Shown here: one piece after another, positions 30,087 through 40,829 of the stretch
Layout of the letters: every line of letters starts with the position of its first letter
How positions within the stretch are numbered: the stretch's first letter is position 1
DNA from: Forficula auricularia
Lineage: Eukaryota > Arthropoda > Insecta > Dermaptera > Forficulidae
Length of the DNA: 64,000 nt
Direction: 5' to 3'
Assembly: GCA_024734495.1 (NCBI GenBank)
Contig: JALMQS010000841.1
Span: 1,684,749-1,748,748, forward strand
Notes under the pieces: generated by a model
Told to the model about the DNA's origin: nothing
The model's input: the letters and a program-made list of their open reading frames with translations, nothing else
The model's database searches: none
Program-made: the position numbers and the translations under genes

Positions 30087-30099
30087 TTTTTGTGCATAT

Positions 30100-30580
30100 C
30101 GAAACAAAATTAAAGGTGGTTGAGGAGGGTTAAAAATTAAAAATCTAGGCCATTTGAGCAAACTAAAACAAATTTTCTATACATAATCAATGGACCCCCA
30201 GAAGTCTAAAAATGCAAAAACTAACATCCAAAATGGGGTGGGGGGAGAGGTGTAAAGTTAGAAAATGAAACCCTAGGCCCTTGTACCAAACTCAACCAAA
30301 TTTTGTATACATAATCCGTCGTGCCCCAGAAGTCTAAAAATGAGAAAACTAACCGCCCAAAATGGGGGGGGGGGGTGTAGGGTCAAAAAATGAAAATATA
30401 GGTCTATGAACTAAATTCAACCAAATTTTGTCTACATAATCAGTGGACCCCTAGAAGTCTAAAAATGGAAAAACTACCCCCCCCTACATGATTATAAATA
30501 ATTTTATTAAATATTAAATATAAGTGAGGGGCCAGGTTGTATGGTAAAGTCAAGTAGATGGCCACATCGGAATGTGTCAG
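30100..30580 (+). repeat. Dispersed repeat G with internal tandem units
   Basis: Units of about 115-125 bp repeat three to four times, each with AACCAAATTTTGTATACATA, AGTCTAAAAATGCAAAAACT and a G-run. The copy ends GGTAAAGTCAAGTAGATGGC near 30560. Confidence 0.75.
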
Positions 30581-31179
30581 TTTATTTTTTATTTCATTTA
30601 ATTTATTAAGAATTTGATAATTTTTTTCACTATCGGAAAGAAAATGTTTTCCGAGTTTAGTTATATTCTGGATCCGCTTTTTATTTTGGATATAAAATAA
30701 TTTATTTTGTTCAAACTGAAACGATTACTATTTAAATTCCCTCTCACTGATACAAACATTATTTCTTAATTTTTTTGAAAATTATCAAATTATTTATTTG
30801 ATTTACTAAAATATTTCTTTAAGTTATTTAATAAATAAACTGCAACGGATCGCTGCTAAACTTTATCCAAATTCATTTGAAATATTAATATGCTTCTTGA
30901 GTAAAGTACTTTAAAATATAATTTTACTAAAAACTTTATGTTAACCTTTTTTGTGGTCCCCAAGGTACTTAATTAGGATATTAAATTTCATCAAAATTGG
31001 TTAAGTCATTTTCAAGATATTTAGAAAAAACTAAAAAAGTACTGAAATAAAGTACTAATGTTTGTGGACCGATATGTACCAAAAACTAATCAGCGCTTCA
31101 TTTTGTTAAACTAATGGTAGGTTTTCAATTTCATTTCAATCAGCGCAAAGGTGTGGAAAAAATCGTGGACGAAAAAAAC

Positions 31180-32210
31180 GATAACACACACACACATACA
31201 TACATCCATCCATCCATCCATCCCCACGCACTTCCAAAAAAAATGGCACTTTTTGACCTCTCGACGTGATTCCAGGTAATTTTTGGCAAAACCGTCACGT
31301 GCTAAAATTCAATCTCATTGAATACTTCAATTTGTGACCTTAATTGAGTCTATGGGTTCCGTAGTCTTTACCTGAGGACCCTCTGAAGTCGCGCTTGCCG
31401 CGAGAGCGATTCCAATACTTTCTCCCATGCTTCGCATTGGATAAAGTAAAAATCTATTTATTGATAATAATAATAAAAAAATGTAATCCGATATAAGCAT
31501 TACTTATTCGAATACTTTTCATCATTAATTGGCAAAACATTACGCACTGTCGACTGGTCGCCTGCGACTTGACCGACGGCGACTGTGACTTTCTATAGAT
31601 TAAATAGGTGTTTACGCACTTGGTTGCCGGTCGGGTCGTGCGTGAATATCTATTTAAACTATAGAAAGTCACAGTCGCCGTCGATTAAGTCGCAGGCGAC
31701 CAGTCGACAGTGCGTAATAGCCCTAAGCACAAGGTGATTAATTTAATGATTCGATTATAATAAAATAAATTATAATAAAAATATAGTAATGTGAACCACC
31801 TGGTGACTTTAGTATAGACCAGAGGTGGGGAACCCTTTTACCCTGAGAGGCCACATTTAAAATAGCAGTAACAAAGGAGGCCACATAAGTTTCAATACCG
31901 ATAAATGTAACTTTTGTAAAGTTATTACTGTTCAAATTCAATTTTTTTTTTTATTTTAAATTCAATTTTTACTTTATCCAATGCGAAGCATGGGGAAAGT
32001 ATTGTAATCGCTCTCGCGGCAAGCGCGACTTGAAAGGGTCCTCAGGTAAAGACTACGGAACCCATGGACTCAATTAAGGTCACAAATTGAAGTATTCTAT
32101 TAGATTGAATTTTAGCACGTGACGGTTTTGCCAAAAATTACCAGGGATCTCGTCCAGAGGCCAAAAAGTGCCATTTTTTTTGGAAGTGCGTGGGGATGGA
32201 TGGATGTGTG
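31180..32210. repeat. Inverted pair of a CATGCTTCGCATTGG repeat
   Basis: 31180-31450 and 31972-32210 are inverted copies with AGTCGCGCTTGCCGCGAGAG, TTTACCTGAGGACCC and CACGTGACGGTTTTGCC. Both start at a (CATC)n/(GATG)n tract and end at ACTTTATCCAATGCGAAGC. Whether the whole is one element or two insertions is unclear. A MITE (31539-31718) lies between the arms, as does a hAT-like end (CAGAGGTGGGGAACCC, 31820). Confidence 0.65.
31539..31718. mobile_element. Hairpin MITE
   Basis: Arms begin ATTACGCACTGTCGACTGG and extend about 70 bp on each side (GTCGCCTGCGACTT, CGGCGACTGTGACTTTCTAT). The central part is TTACGCACTTGGTTGC. Arms are GC-richer than the surroundings. No transposase. Confidence 0.8.
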
Positions 32211-32219
32211 TTATCGTTC

Positions 32220-32547
32220 ACTTCAATTGGTGGGATGCGGGGGTTTAGGTGCAGGGTGGAGTGGGGGTTGAGGTGAGGGACCAGAGGCGTAGTGGGCGGT
32301 GCGGGCTGGGAGGAGGTTGAGGGCACGGGGTGGGGCCCAGGTTGCGTGGGGTTCAGGTGAGGGTCCAGACACGTGGTGGGGTGGTGCAGGGGCGAGGGTT
32401 TGTAATGGGTGCATAGTGTGGGGGGTGGATTTCGGGGGTGTGGTGGGTGCGAGTTGGGTGTGCTGGTGGGGTTCGTGGGCTGGGGGTCCAGGGGGCGTGC
32501 CCTCTGGCTAGCAAGAGGGCCGCGGAAGGCGGGCCTTGCAGCTAGTT
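32220..32547 (-). mobile_element. 'CTAGCTG' dispersed repeat, copy 3
   Basis: The minus strand starts CTAGCTGCAAGGCCCGCCTT and GCTAGCCAGAGGGCACGCCC, matching 16171, followed by a 250-bp C-rich tract. Proline-rich open frames here on either strand are by-products of base composition. Confidence 0.6.
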
Positions 32548-33280
32548 CCTCATTTAATTATAGATTTTGTTTAACGGGACAGGAGAAATAAAAATAAACA
32601 AATTTAATTTATTTTGCAATTTGAAATTATTCCATTTTTTATTCGGAAGTATTCGTAGCCGTTCGGAATCATTCGGGTTCTCTACCGCGCACGCCACTCT
32701 GTCTGTCAACCTTCAGCCATCTTTTATTTTTTTGACATTAGTTTTCTATTTATTAAATTTATATTATTTTAAAGTTATTAATTAATTATTCTCTTTAGTG
32801 TATTAGTGGTGTGTGAACTTATTAGCCCTAACAAGTGTTTATTTATATCCAAAATAATATATGATTCAGGATCAAGCAATATTGTTTCAATTAAATAATT
32901 TTATCTTTCCTAGTTTTTGACAATTAAATTACATTACAATTTACAATCAAATTACTAATTTTTTGCATATTATAGTGCAAATTTGGACTATTTTTCAGTA
33001 AATATTGTGTCTTTTTTATATATTTGAAGCAATGATATTTTAAATTCTTAATTATTTATTTTCCTAACCTAGGCAATGCCATATAATCGCTGAAATAAGA
33101 CCAATAAATAATTATTTAATTCAGAATTACCTGATGATGAATCATATTTAGAAATTGGTCTGAATTAATGTTTATGAAAACTCATCGGTGCAAATATAAT
33201 ATGAAAGTTAGCTCAATAAGGTACACCTGGATGCTTGAAACCCATCACAAAGGTAATCTTTATTTATGAATTTCAATTCT
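32548..33280. other. Intergenic AT-rich DNA
   Basis: No gene or clear repeat boundaries seen. The sequence becomes a Penelope target site at 33269-33280. Confidence 0.4.
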
Positions 33281-33420
33281 TGAAGGAGACAATAAAAGAG
33301 TGTGTCTTCTGCTTCGTTATAAATAAATAAAATTTATAATTCCAGCAGAAGACACACTCTTTTATTGTCTCATACAATATATAAAAATTCTGCTACTCTC
33401 GGCACAAAAACTTTCAATTT
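33281..33420 (+). mobile_element. Non-autonomous Penelope-like insertion (family C), short
   Basis: The 140-bp insert is flanked by AATTTCAATTCT (33269-33280 and 33421-33432). It starts TGAAGGAGACAATAAAAG and ends CGGCACAAAAACTTTCAATT, like 12206-12447, but the hammerhead segment is deleted. Confidence 0.85.
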
Positions 33421-33787
33421 AATTTCAATTCTGATAAGATTATCCGTTAACCCAGGTCCGTGCTGGCCAGGGGGGATAAGGGGACTTGTCCCCCTGCGCC
33501 CTTTGCCTAAATGTCTTTTTGCGCCCCTGTCCTAAAATCGTGAAAAATATAATAAACAAAAACAATTAAAATTTGTTTTAATGTAGTCAACAAAATCAAA
33601 ATTAAATTATTTACTAGCGGAATGAAAAATATTAATATCCTTAGGTATAGAAGAACATATTGGCATATTGAATCTAGCTAGTTATAATTGAATGTAATGG
33701 AAGGCAGCCCAGAGGTAGTGAGGAAAGAAAAAATTAACACATCAAATAAGGTGTAATTTATTGGAATCCTTCCTCCTTTCCTTTCAA

Positions 33788-33824
33788 ACCGACGTTTCGG
33801 AGGATTTTTCCCTCCTTCAGGGTC
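33788..33824 (-). ncRNA. Hammerhead ribozyme, family F left arm, damaged
   Basis: On the minus strand the core reads CTGAAGGAGGG where the right arm has CTGAAGAAGGAGGG: a 3-nt deletion removes the end of the CUGANGA core. GAAACGTC and stem I (ACC/GGT) remain. Confidence 0.6.
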
Positions 33825-34139
33825 TACAAACCAATATTACAAAATTATAAAAACGGGCTTGGTCATCATTCAACAATAAACTAATACAATTATAAATACA
33901 ATGTAAACAGCCAGATTATCAATAGAAAAAAAATATAATTTACTCACTTCAAAGGGTCAATGAATGAAACAAATAAAATGTTTCCTTCTTCTCTCCACAG
34001 TAGTGTTTAAAACTTTCTTCTTTTTTAACAAATGCATAGAAAAACAATTTTTTTCCTCCTTTTCTTAATTAGATAGATAAATGGCTTTGGAATCTAACAT
34101 ATATAGACCATTAATATAATAAGAAAAGTAGGAAAAAAA

Positions 34140-34275
34140 TCGGTTCTCTGTAAAGTCGGTTTACTGACGATAGTTGAACGTGACAACGTCATAAGAAAAT
34201 ACCATTCCATCAGGATTTTCTTATGACTTTGTCACGTTCAACTATCGTCAGTAAACCGACTTTACAGACAACCGA
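34140..34275. repeat. Hairpin, about 60-bp arms
   Basis: ATCGGTTCTCTGTAAAGTCG, GTTTACTGACGATAGTTGAA and CGTGACAACGTCATAAGAAA are mirrored after a short AT loop, with few mismatches. It lies in the middle of the family F insertion. Function unknown. Confidence 0.85.
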
Positions 34276-35011
34276 TTTTTTTCATAAAATTCTTCGTTCA
34301 GAAAAATCATTTTAAATTTACAAAATACATGAATAAAATTTATTGTTTAAATTTCTACTCCACTGTTAAAATTTAATTTTTGATTTTATTATTTTATATA
34401 AATTTTGTATTGACATTATTTCTTTCAGCAAGTAAACTGGATAAAAGTTGTTGTTCAATTAGTTACTTGATTATTTTTGCAAATTTAATTGTAATTTGTT
34501 TTAAAAAAGTAATAATTTTGAATAATTTATTATAAGAATAAACTGTGATTAAATTATTGTTCATAAATCTTAAATTTAAAATTTTAAATTTGGAAACATC
34601 ATTAAAATTTTTGTAACTGTAGCTTTTAAAAAGCCCGCCTCAATCTTTGTCGCTCGTTCCGCGCTCTCGCTTGCACTTCAAGCCTTAAATGGAACGCCTC
34701 AGAGCGAGGTAACGCCGCATGAGTCATGTTTTTTCGTGCGTGCAGCCGGCTCCATCGAACAACGTTGTCACGTCAAAAAATTGTTTTTCTATGCCTTTGT
34801 TAAAAAAGAAGAAAGTTTTAAACACTACTGTGGAGAGAAGAAGGAAACATTTTATTTGTTTCATTCATTGACCCTTTGAAGTGAGTAAATTATATATTTT
34901 TTTTTCTATTGATAATCTGGCTGTTTACATTGTATTTATAATTGATTTATTTTATTGTTGAAATGAATGATGACCAACCCCGTTTTTATAATTTTGTAAT
35001 ATTGGTTTGTA

Positions 35012-35052
35012 GACCCTGAAGAAGGAGGGAAAAATCCTCCGAAACGTCGGTT
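35012..35052 (+). ncRNA. Hammerhead ribozyme, family F right arm
   Basis: Stem I GACC/GGTT, CTGAAGA (35016-35022), bulged A, stem II GGAGG/CCTCC with an A-rich loop, GAAAC, triplet GTC (35046-35048). All core positions are intact. Confidence 0.78.
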
Positions 35053-35400
35053 TGAAAGGAAAGGAGGAAGGTTCCAATAAATTGCATCTTATTTGATAAA
35101 TGTTAATTTTTTCTTTCCTCACTGCCTCTGGGCTGCCTTCCATTACATTCAATTAAAATTTCTACCAGTCAGTCTCTCTCCAGAGAAAATTTCGTTGCTA
35201 GCTAGTTATTTTTACAGATAAATAATTTTTGAAATTAATGTTTTAAAAATAAAAATAAAGGTTAATATATAATTATATTTTTTAAACCCCTCTCCCCCCC
35301 CCCCCATTTCAGACCCAGAAAAACATAATATTACTCTTTTTTAATATATAGGTGTAGAGATTAAGTTAGCCGTGTTTATTGTTGTTTTGTTATTATTATT

Positions 35401-35657
35401 TTTTTTTTTAATATAAAATATTCTTCAAATTTTTCGATTACCACGGCGTACTTTTTATTCTCTTCCAACTGATATGTCCTCATGATCTCTTCCGCCTTTC
35501 CGCCCATCTCGTATAGTAAATAATCAATTTGAACGTCTTCTGTGTTTTTTTCTAAGCCAGAAATTCTTCTGAATCGCTCGAACCTGGTTACCCATTCTTC
35601 CCATTCTTCGGGTCTAAAAGAGAATGACCCAGGAGTTCTAATTTGAAAATGTTCCAT
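35401..35657 (-). pseudogene. Ty3/gypsy-like Gag fragment
   Basis: Starting at ATG 35657, the frame reads FSFRPEEWEEWVTRFERFRR, ISGLEKNTEDVQIDYLLYEM and GGKAEEIMRTYQLEENKKYA. The W..W..RF.RFR..SGL...Q...LLY.MG.EAE pattern is typical of insect Ty3/gypsy-type Gag capsid regions. It breaks off after FEEYF where the inverted LTR sequence begins. Only the N-terminal third of Gag remains. No PR, RT or IN sequence is present. Confidence 0.8.
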
Positions 35658-35747
35658 CGCATAAATTCTTAGCTTCGATGCAAATTTTTAACTTCTGACA
35701 CCATGTAAAAGCTCATAAAAAAATACTCAAATAGCTTTAATAAGCAC

Positions 35748-36075
35748 AAAGAGAAACAAAGAGGTTGTCCTCTGCTTGATGCAAATAAACATACACACAT
35801 ATATATCAAGATGATATATCTGTATATATATATATATATATATATTATTTATTTGTTTGAGACTATAGTTTCGAAGACTTGGTCTTCATCATCAGTCTTC
35901 AATTATAAATGTTTTTCATGGAGTCAATATCATATGGATATTGAAAACTTGGTGTTCTTTCGTCACTGCTGGAGGGCTAGGAACTCGTTTATTTGCATCA
36001 AGCAGAGGACAACCTCTTTGTTTCTCTTTGTGAATCAACAACTCTGCTACTCTCGGCAAAACAAAAACTTTTCAA
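35748..36075. mobile_element. Penelope-like insertion (family B) within an LTR
   Basis: Flanked by TTTAATAAGCAC (35736-35747 and 36076-36087). It contains the family B arms (GAGGTTGTCCTCTGCTTGAT and its inverse), a TA microsatellite and one hammerhead. Its orientation is opposite to 9068, 12808 and 40364. Confidence 0.88.
35858..35899 (-). ncRNA. Hammerhead ribozyme, family B
   Basis: On the minus strand: CTGATGA, bulged T, stem II GAAGAC/GTCTTC with loop CAA, GAAAC TATA GTC. Core intact; stem I short (AG/CT). Confidence 0.75.
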
Positions 36076-36229
36076 TTTAATAAGCACGTTTATTCAATCT
36101 CAAAATCACAATAATACAAAAAAATAATAAAAACAAAACAACAATAAACACGGCTAACTTAATCTCTACAATAGGTTCATTTTATACTATATTTCTTTTT
36201 TCTTATGTTCAGGTGTATGAATGGAAAAG

Positions 36230-36480
36230 TCATGTTGATGGCCACATCAATTTATTTATTACATGTTCATTTTACAGTATATTTCATTTTTCTTGTTTTT
36301 TTTTTAGTTTGAAAATCTTATAATTTCAATTTTTAACCCCCCCCCTCTTAATTTTGGGTCCGATTTCAACCAAAATCTAATCAACTCTTAATCTCAATGC
36401 ACCAAAACTTCATGTGAAATTTCGTTTTGATATACACACTAGTTTTGAGCTACTATTGAGCGTAGGTACATAAAATTTGG
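36230..36480 (-). repeat. Dispersed repeat G fragment
   Basis: GTCATGTTGATGGCCACATC followed by AATTTTGGGTCCGATTTC and the ACACTAGTTTTGAGCTA block is a rearranged, mostly inverted part of repeat G (compare 44880-45030). No coding capacity. Confidence 0.55.
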
Positions 36481-36798
36481 TAACGTACTAACAAACTTAC
36501 AGAAATTTTGAAAAAACAATCAATACCTAGGTATGTATTTTTAAAAATAAATTTGTAGTAAAAATATTCCAAATAGACCCTATATTTTTCTTTACGTCTA
36601 CTTAAACTACAAAAAAAATTGATCAACTTTCATGAGAACTATTTTTTATACGACACCATATAAACAAAATACATGAATCAATTAGATCTCAAAAAATCTT
36701 AATAATTATTTTTAACAATTATTTAACTTAATTATCAAATAATAATGATTAAATATAATTAATTATTAAATTGAAAAGTCTCAACAATGAAAATAAGG

Positions 36799-37036
36799 AA
36801 GGAGACAATAAAAGAGTGTGTCTTCTGCTGGAATTATAAATTTTATTTATTTATAACGAGACTATAGTTTCGAGGGCTTTGCCCTCTTCATCAGTCTATT
36901 ACAATGGATTCACAGGAATAAATTTATGATACGTTATAAATAAATAAAATTTATAATTCCAGCAGAAGACACACTCTTTTTATTGTCTCCTTCAATATAT
37001 AAAAATTCTGCTACTCTCGGCAAAAACTTTCAATTT
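36799..37036 (-). mobile_element. Non-autonomous Penelope-like insertion (family C) with hammerhead
   Basis: Flanked by AATGAAAATAAGG (36786-36798 and 37037-37049). Starts AAGGAGACAATAAAAG and ends CGGCAAAAACTTTCAATT. The inner part is inverted relative to 12206-12447, so its hammerhead reads on the minus strand. Confidence 0.88.
36857..36897 (-). ncRNA. Hammerhead ribozyme, family C
   Basis: On the minus strand: AGA, CTGATGA, A, stem II GAGGGC/GCCCTC with loop AAA, GAAAC TATA GTC, TCG. Identical core to 12306-12346 although the two copies lie in opposite relative orientation within their inserts. Confidence 0.8.
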
Positions 37037-37207
37037 AATGAAAATAAGGGTTTATAATGATATTAAAACTTCGTTATGCTTAGATTTCAGAGATTATTTT
37101 CTATTTAATAGAACTACTTCAAATTCTTGAGTTTAAAGAAGTTTATTTCTCGTATTACTATAATAAAAATGGAACATTTTTTGTTGAAGACAAAATTGTC
37201 AAGGTGA

Positions 37208-37420
37208 ATGTGGAAGAAGTATTATGGGGCTGCCATTGAAATGAATGCCGAGCGTTTTCCTGATAGGAATACACCCTCTCAAGCTTCATTTTATCGTGTT
37301 ATAAATCTGTTAAAAAAAATAAGGAAATTGGAACTGGAATTCATCCAGAAGACTTGCGATACACGCTGGAATGTCTCAGAATTATTAAAAATTTATTTAA
37401 TAATTAAATATTTGGTCATT
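37208..37420 (+). pseudogene. HTH (DUF4817-like) transposon-associated fragment
   Basis: MWKKYYGAAIEMNAERFPDR, NTPSQASFYRVINLLKK: the A..Y.ERFP.R..PS...F.RV...L pattern resembles the DUF4817 helix-turn-helix domain found in many insect transposon-derived proteins. Expected N-terminal residues are altered and the frame loses similarity after about 45 residues. A remnant, not a working gene; identification is tentative. Confidence 0.45.
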
Positions 37421-38213
37421 ATTCGATAATTAAGTTGAAATATTGTTAAAAAATAATTAATAAGAATTTTTTTTTTTTGCCATCTAATTGATTCATGTAT
37501 TTTGTTTATTTGATGTCATATAAAAGATAGTTCTTATAAAAGTTGTTCAGTTTTTTTTGTAGATTCAGAATATTTACAGAAACATATAGGCTTCTATTTA
37601 AAAAACAGAACTTGACCACGAAATACCCTTGATAGCTTGTTCTAGGTCAATAAACATTAGTGTAGTTTAATTTCCCCCTTGATATAAATAAACTTTTATT
37701 TAAAACTTTTTTTCATATAATGCACTGTTTTTGAGTTATAAGACTGTCTCAAGATAAAAAATTCACCCGGTTAATACATATATAGATTATATAAATAAAG
37801 AAAGTGACCCAAAACCGGACATATTAAAACATTTATGTTTAAAATAAGGGCAAATAGGCCCCGAATTCTTTATGTTATGTTGGCCACTCTTTGCAATACT
37901 AATTAATTTAGAATTCCGCGGAGTAGATTCGCGAGCAAATCTACTAAACGGAATTTTTAACAAATTATAAATAAATTTGTTTTTCTAGTTCAGGATGGAG
38001 AATCAGCTGGACCTCAATGGTTCTTATAAAACGGTAGTCTGGCTAAGTATTCTCTAAAATTTCGCTTTATAAAAATATCTTTGAATTTCTTAAAGATTAA
38101 TTTAATTACTTTGCAATACTGTTCAAAAGGCGATGGAATTGCAGGAGACAGAATTTGGGGCCTATTTGCCCTTATTTTAAACAAATATTTTAAGGTGTCC
38201 ACTTACTTTATGG

Positions 38214-39345
38214 GTCATTCCATGTCAACTCAACACACCCATTTTACCTCACCACTTTAGATTTTCTTGAAATTTGTTACACTGATATGCTGTGCTAATA
38301 TGAATAAAAATACAAAATTTCAAATTTTCATCTTAAATAGTTTTTTTATATGGCCTTGTGAAGTTTTCAAAAAATAGCAAAAAAATCACGAACAAACAAT
38401 TTTGAAACTGCTCTAAAAGCTGTCTTAATTGAGCTAGAGAGGTGGGACAGGTGTCATTTTGCAGCTTTTTTAATTCTCTTTTCACAGACATACAACATGA
38501 CATAGGTTGTAATAATTTTTTTCAAAATGTACATCAAATTTTTCATTTTGATTTTTCTAAAAGTAGCACTTTTAAAAGTTTCAAAAAATTCTGTAAATAG
38601 ATAGTACTTTCATAAATGCTATGCAAGTATAATGATGGATGGTAATGGGGTCTATGTTTAAAAAATTATTACTCGACTCTTGTTTTTCATAAATACCCCA
38701 GTTTTGACCAAATAATAATGATTTTAATGTAGTGAAACGACATTTTATGAAAAATCACTTTATTTCATAACCATAGTTTAATATACACAAAGTGATTTTT
38801 CATAAAATGTCGTTTCACTACATTAAAATCATTATTATTTGGTCAAAACTGGGTATTTATGAAAAACAAGAGTCAGTAATAATTTTTTTAAACATAGACC
38901 CCATTACCATCCCATCATTATACTTTGCATAGTAATTTATGAAAGTACTATCTATTTACAGAATTTTTTTGAAAATTTTAAAAGTGCTACTTTTTAGAAA
39001 AAATATAAATGAAAAATTTGATGTACATTTTGAAAATAAAATTTTTATTACAACCTATGTCATGTTGTATGTCTCTGAAAAGAGCATTAAAAAAGCTGCA
39101 AAATGCCACCTGTCCCACCTGTCTAACTAACTCAATTAAGACAGCTTCTAGAGCAGTTTCAAAATTGTTTGTTCGTGGTTTTTTTGCGATTTTTTGAAAA
39201 TTTCACAAGGCCGTATAAAAAAAAACTATTCAAGATAAAAATTTGAAATTTTGTATTTTCATTCATATTAGCACAATATATCAGTGTACCAAATTTCAAG
39301 AAAATTTAAAGTGGTGAGGTAAAATTTTTATTTAAAGTGTGTTCA
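38214..39345. repeat. 1.1-kb palindrome ('GGGTCATTCCA' family)
   Basis: Near-perfect inverted arms (about 38226-38761 and 38789-39330) around a 27-bp centre. The innermost arm sequence GTGAAACGACATTTTATG returns as CATAAAATGTCGTTTCAC. The outer end GGGTCATTCCATGTCAACTC matches the termini of 3374-3743 and 49474-49695. No coding capacity. Confidence 0.88.
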
Positions 39346-39600
39346 TATGGTCAAAAAATGAAAATCTAGGCTCTTGTACCAAACTCAAACAAATTTTGTA
39401 TACATAATTAGTGGGCACACAGTAATCTAAAAATGCAAAAACTAACCGCTCAAAATGGAGGGGGTGTAGGGTCAAAAAATGAAAATATAGGTTCTTGTAC
39501 CAAACTCAACCAAATTTTGTATACATAATCATTGGGACCTCAGGTTGTATGGTAAAGTCAAGTGGATGGCCACATCAGAACACGTCAGCTTATTTTTTCA
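39346..39600 (+). repeat. Dispersed repeat G fragment
   Basis: Two tandem units with AACCAAATTTTGTATACATA and AAAAATGCAAAAACTAACCG, ending GGTAAAGTCAAGTGGATGGC. It directly abuts the 1.1-kb palindrome. Confidence 0.65.
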
Positions 39601-39660
39601 TTGTAAAGGGAGAATTTGTCCCGAAATGTTTGGAATATTAATAAAATTCTATCTGATATA

Positions 39661-39860
39661 CTAGATGAAGGAGGAGGTATCAGCCAAAGATGGAATCACT
39701 GGGTTCAATAAAACACCTTTAATGAGACGTTTCGGCCTGAATTTTATTTGGCCATCTTCAGTCAATTGGGAGTTGTACACAAAATGCGGTACACATATGT
39801 GATCGAACCAAGCCCTGTCAAAAATAAAAATTTCTTTTAGCTTCATTCGAATTTATAACG
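39661..39860 (-). mobile_element. Penelope-like remnant with intact hammerhead
   Basis: About 200 bp around the minus-strand hammerhead 39723-39765. The boundaries are not clear; no target duplication was found. Confidence 0.55.
39723..39765 (-). ncRNA. Hammerhead ribozyme, single-arm family
   Basis: On the minus strand: TGA, CTGAAGA, bulged T, stem II GGCC/GGCC with a 12-nt AT-rich loop, GAAACGTC, TCA. Stem I pairs three bases (TGA/TCA). Sequence of both stems differs from the other families while pairing is kept. Confidence 0.75.
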
Positions 39861-40363
39861 TGCCTGAACCCAACACACAATATTCTATCTGATTGTTATT
39901 AAAATACTATCATTTTCTTTCATATACTACCAAGATTCTAAAATTATATCTTAAAGTTTAGATTAAATTGAAGGAATCAACCGAAAACTCTATTGCAAAT
40001 AGTGAATTTATACTTTTTTTGTCCTTGAACGGTTTGAACTAGAAAGTTGAACCTGGCACATAGGTACAGTTTATTAATTCGAACTCGTGTGCCAAATTTT
40101 AGCTTATTTGCTTCTCTTTTTCAAGAGCATCCAATATAATAATTGATTTTATTTTTATTACAGCAAACTCGATTATTCATGCTAATCACCAGACAAACCA
40201 GAACGAATATTTGAAAATCTTGGATAATGAATTAAATCACATTTAACAATAAAAAAACTCATAAGATACCCATATGTATTAAAGTCTTACGATTAACATA
40301 TACCTTTATAAAAAATTTAAACCATAAACTTGAAGAAATATATACTTAGACGTTTATATATGT

Positions 40364-40615
40364 TGAAAAGTTTTTGTTTTGCCGAGAGTAGCAGAGTTGT
40401 TGATTCACAAAGAGAAACAAAGAGGTTGTCCTCTGCTTGATGCAAATAAACATACACACATTTATAATTGAAGAAAGACTGATGATGAAGACCAAGTCTT
40501 CAAAACTATAGTCTCAAACAAATAAATAATATATATACAGATATATCATCTCGATATATATATGTGTGTATGTTTATTTGCATCAAGCAGAGGACATCCT
40601 CTTTGTTTCTCTTTG
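40364..40615. mobile_element. Penelope-like insertion (family B)
   Basis: Flanked by TTTATATATGT (40353-40363 and 40616-40626). It contains GATGAAGACCAAGTCTTCAA AACTATAGTC, where the hammerhead GAAA is changed to AAAA, so this copy is probably inactive. Confidence 0.85.
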
Positions 40616-40829
40616 TTTATATATGTAGTTATATCGACGCCCTAATAATAATCTCCATTTTGGAATATTTTACAGAAGAAAAGAAAAACTATTTATCTCA
40701 TTTGTCAAGATGAATGCAGGCATATTTTGTTTAAAAGTAACCAATATAATTGACACATGCAAATTTATCCATGGATGGCTTAAATGTTATTCTATTATAA
40801 TAGATGGAGACTTTTTTCAGTTTTTTGCA

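Larger units (their letters stand above)
33686..35197. mobile_element. Penelope-like insertion (family F), 1.5 kb, inverted arms
   Basis: A 12-bp duplication CTAGCTAGTTAT (33674-33685 and 35198-35209) bounds the insert. Arms of about 375-410 bp (33686-34060 and 34785-35197) are inverted repeats, each with a hammerhead. The unique centre includes a nested hairpin (34140-34275) and a GC-rich block (34630-34780). No coding frame survives. Confidence 0.88.
35353..36170 (-). mobile_element. Rearranged LTR retrotransposon with inverted LTR ends
   Basis: Both ends are TGTAGAGATTAAGTTAGCCG reading inward, i.e. inverted, and are flanked by a 5-bp duplication ATAGG (35348-35352 and 36171-36175). On the minus strand the right end is an LTR (TGTAGAG ... 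TTTTACA), a primer-binding-like TGGTGTCAGAAGT, then gag. The left end is a reversed LTR start. A Penelope insertion (35748-36075) splits the LTR. Confidence 0.8.

Noticed and set aside
32138..32511. Proline-rich (minus) and glycine-rich (plus) open frames
   Set aside because: They arise from the C/G-rich tract of the CTAGCTG repeat; open on both strands, no domain, no start context.
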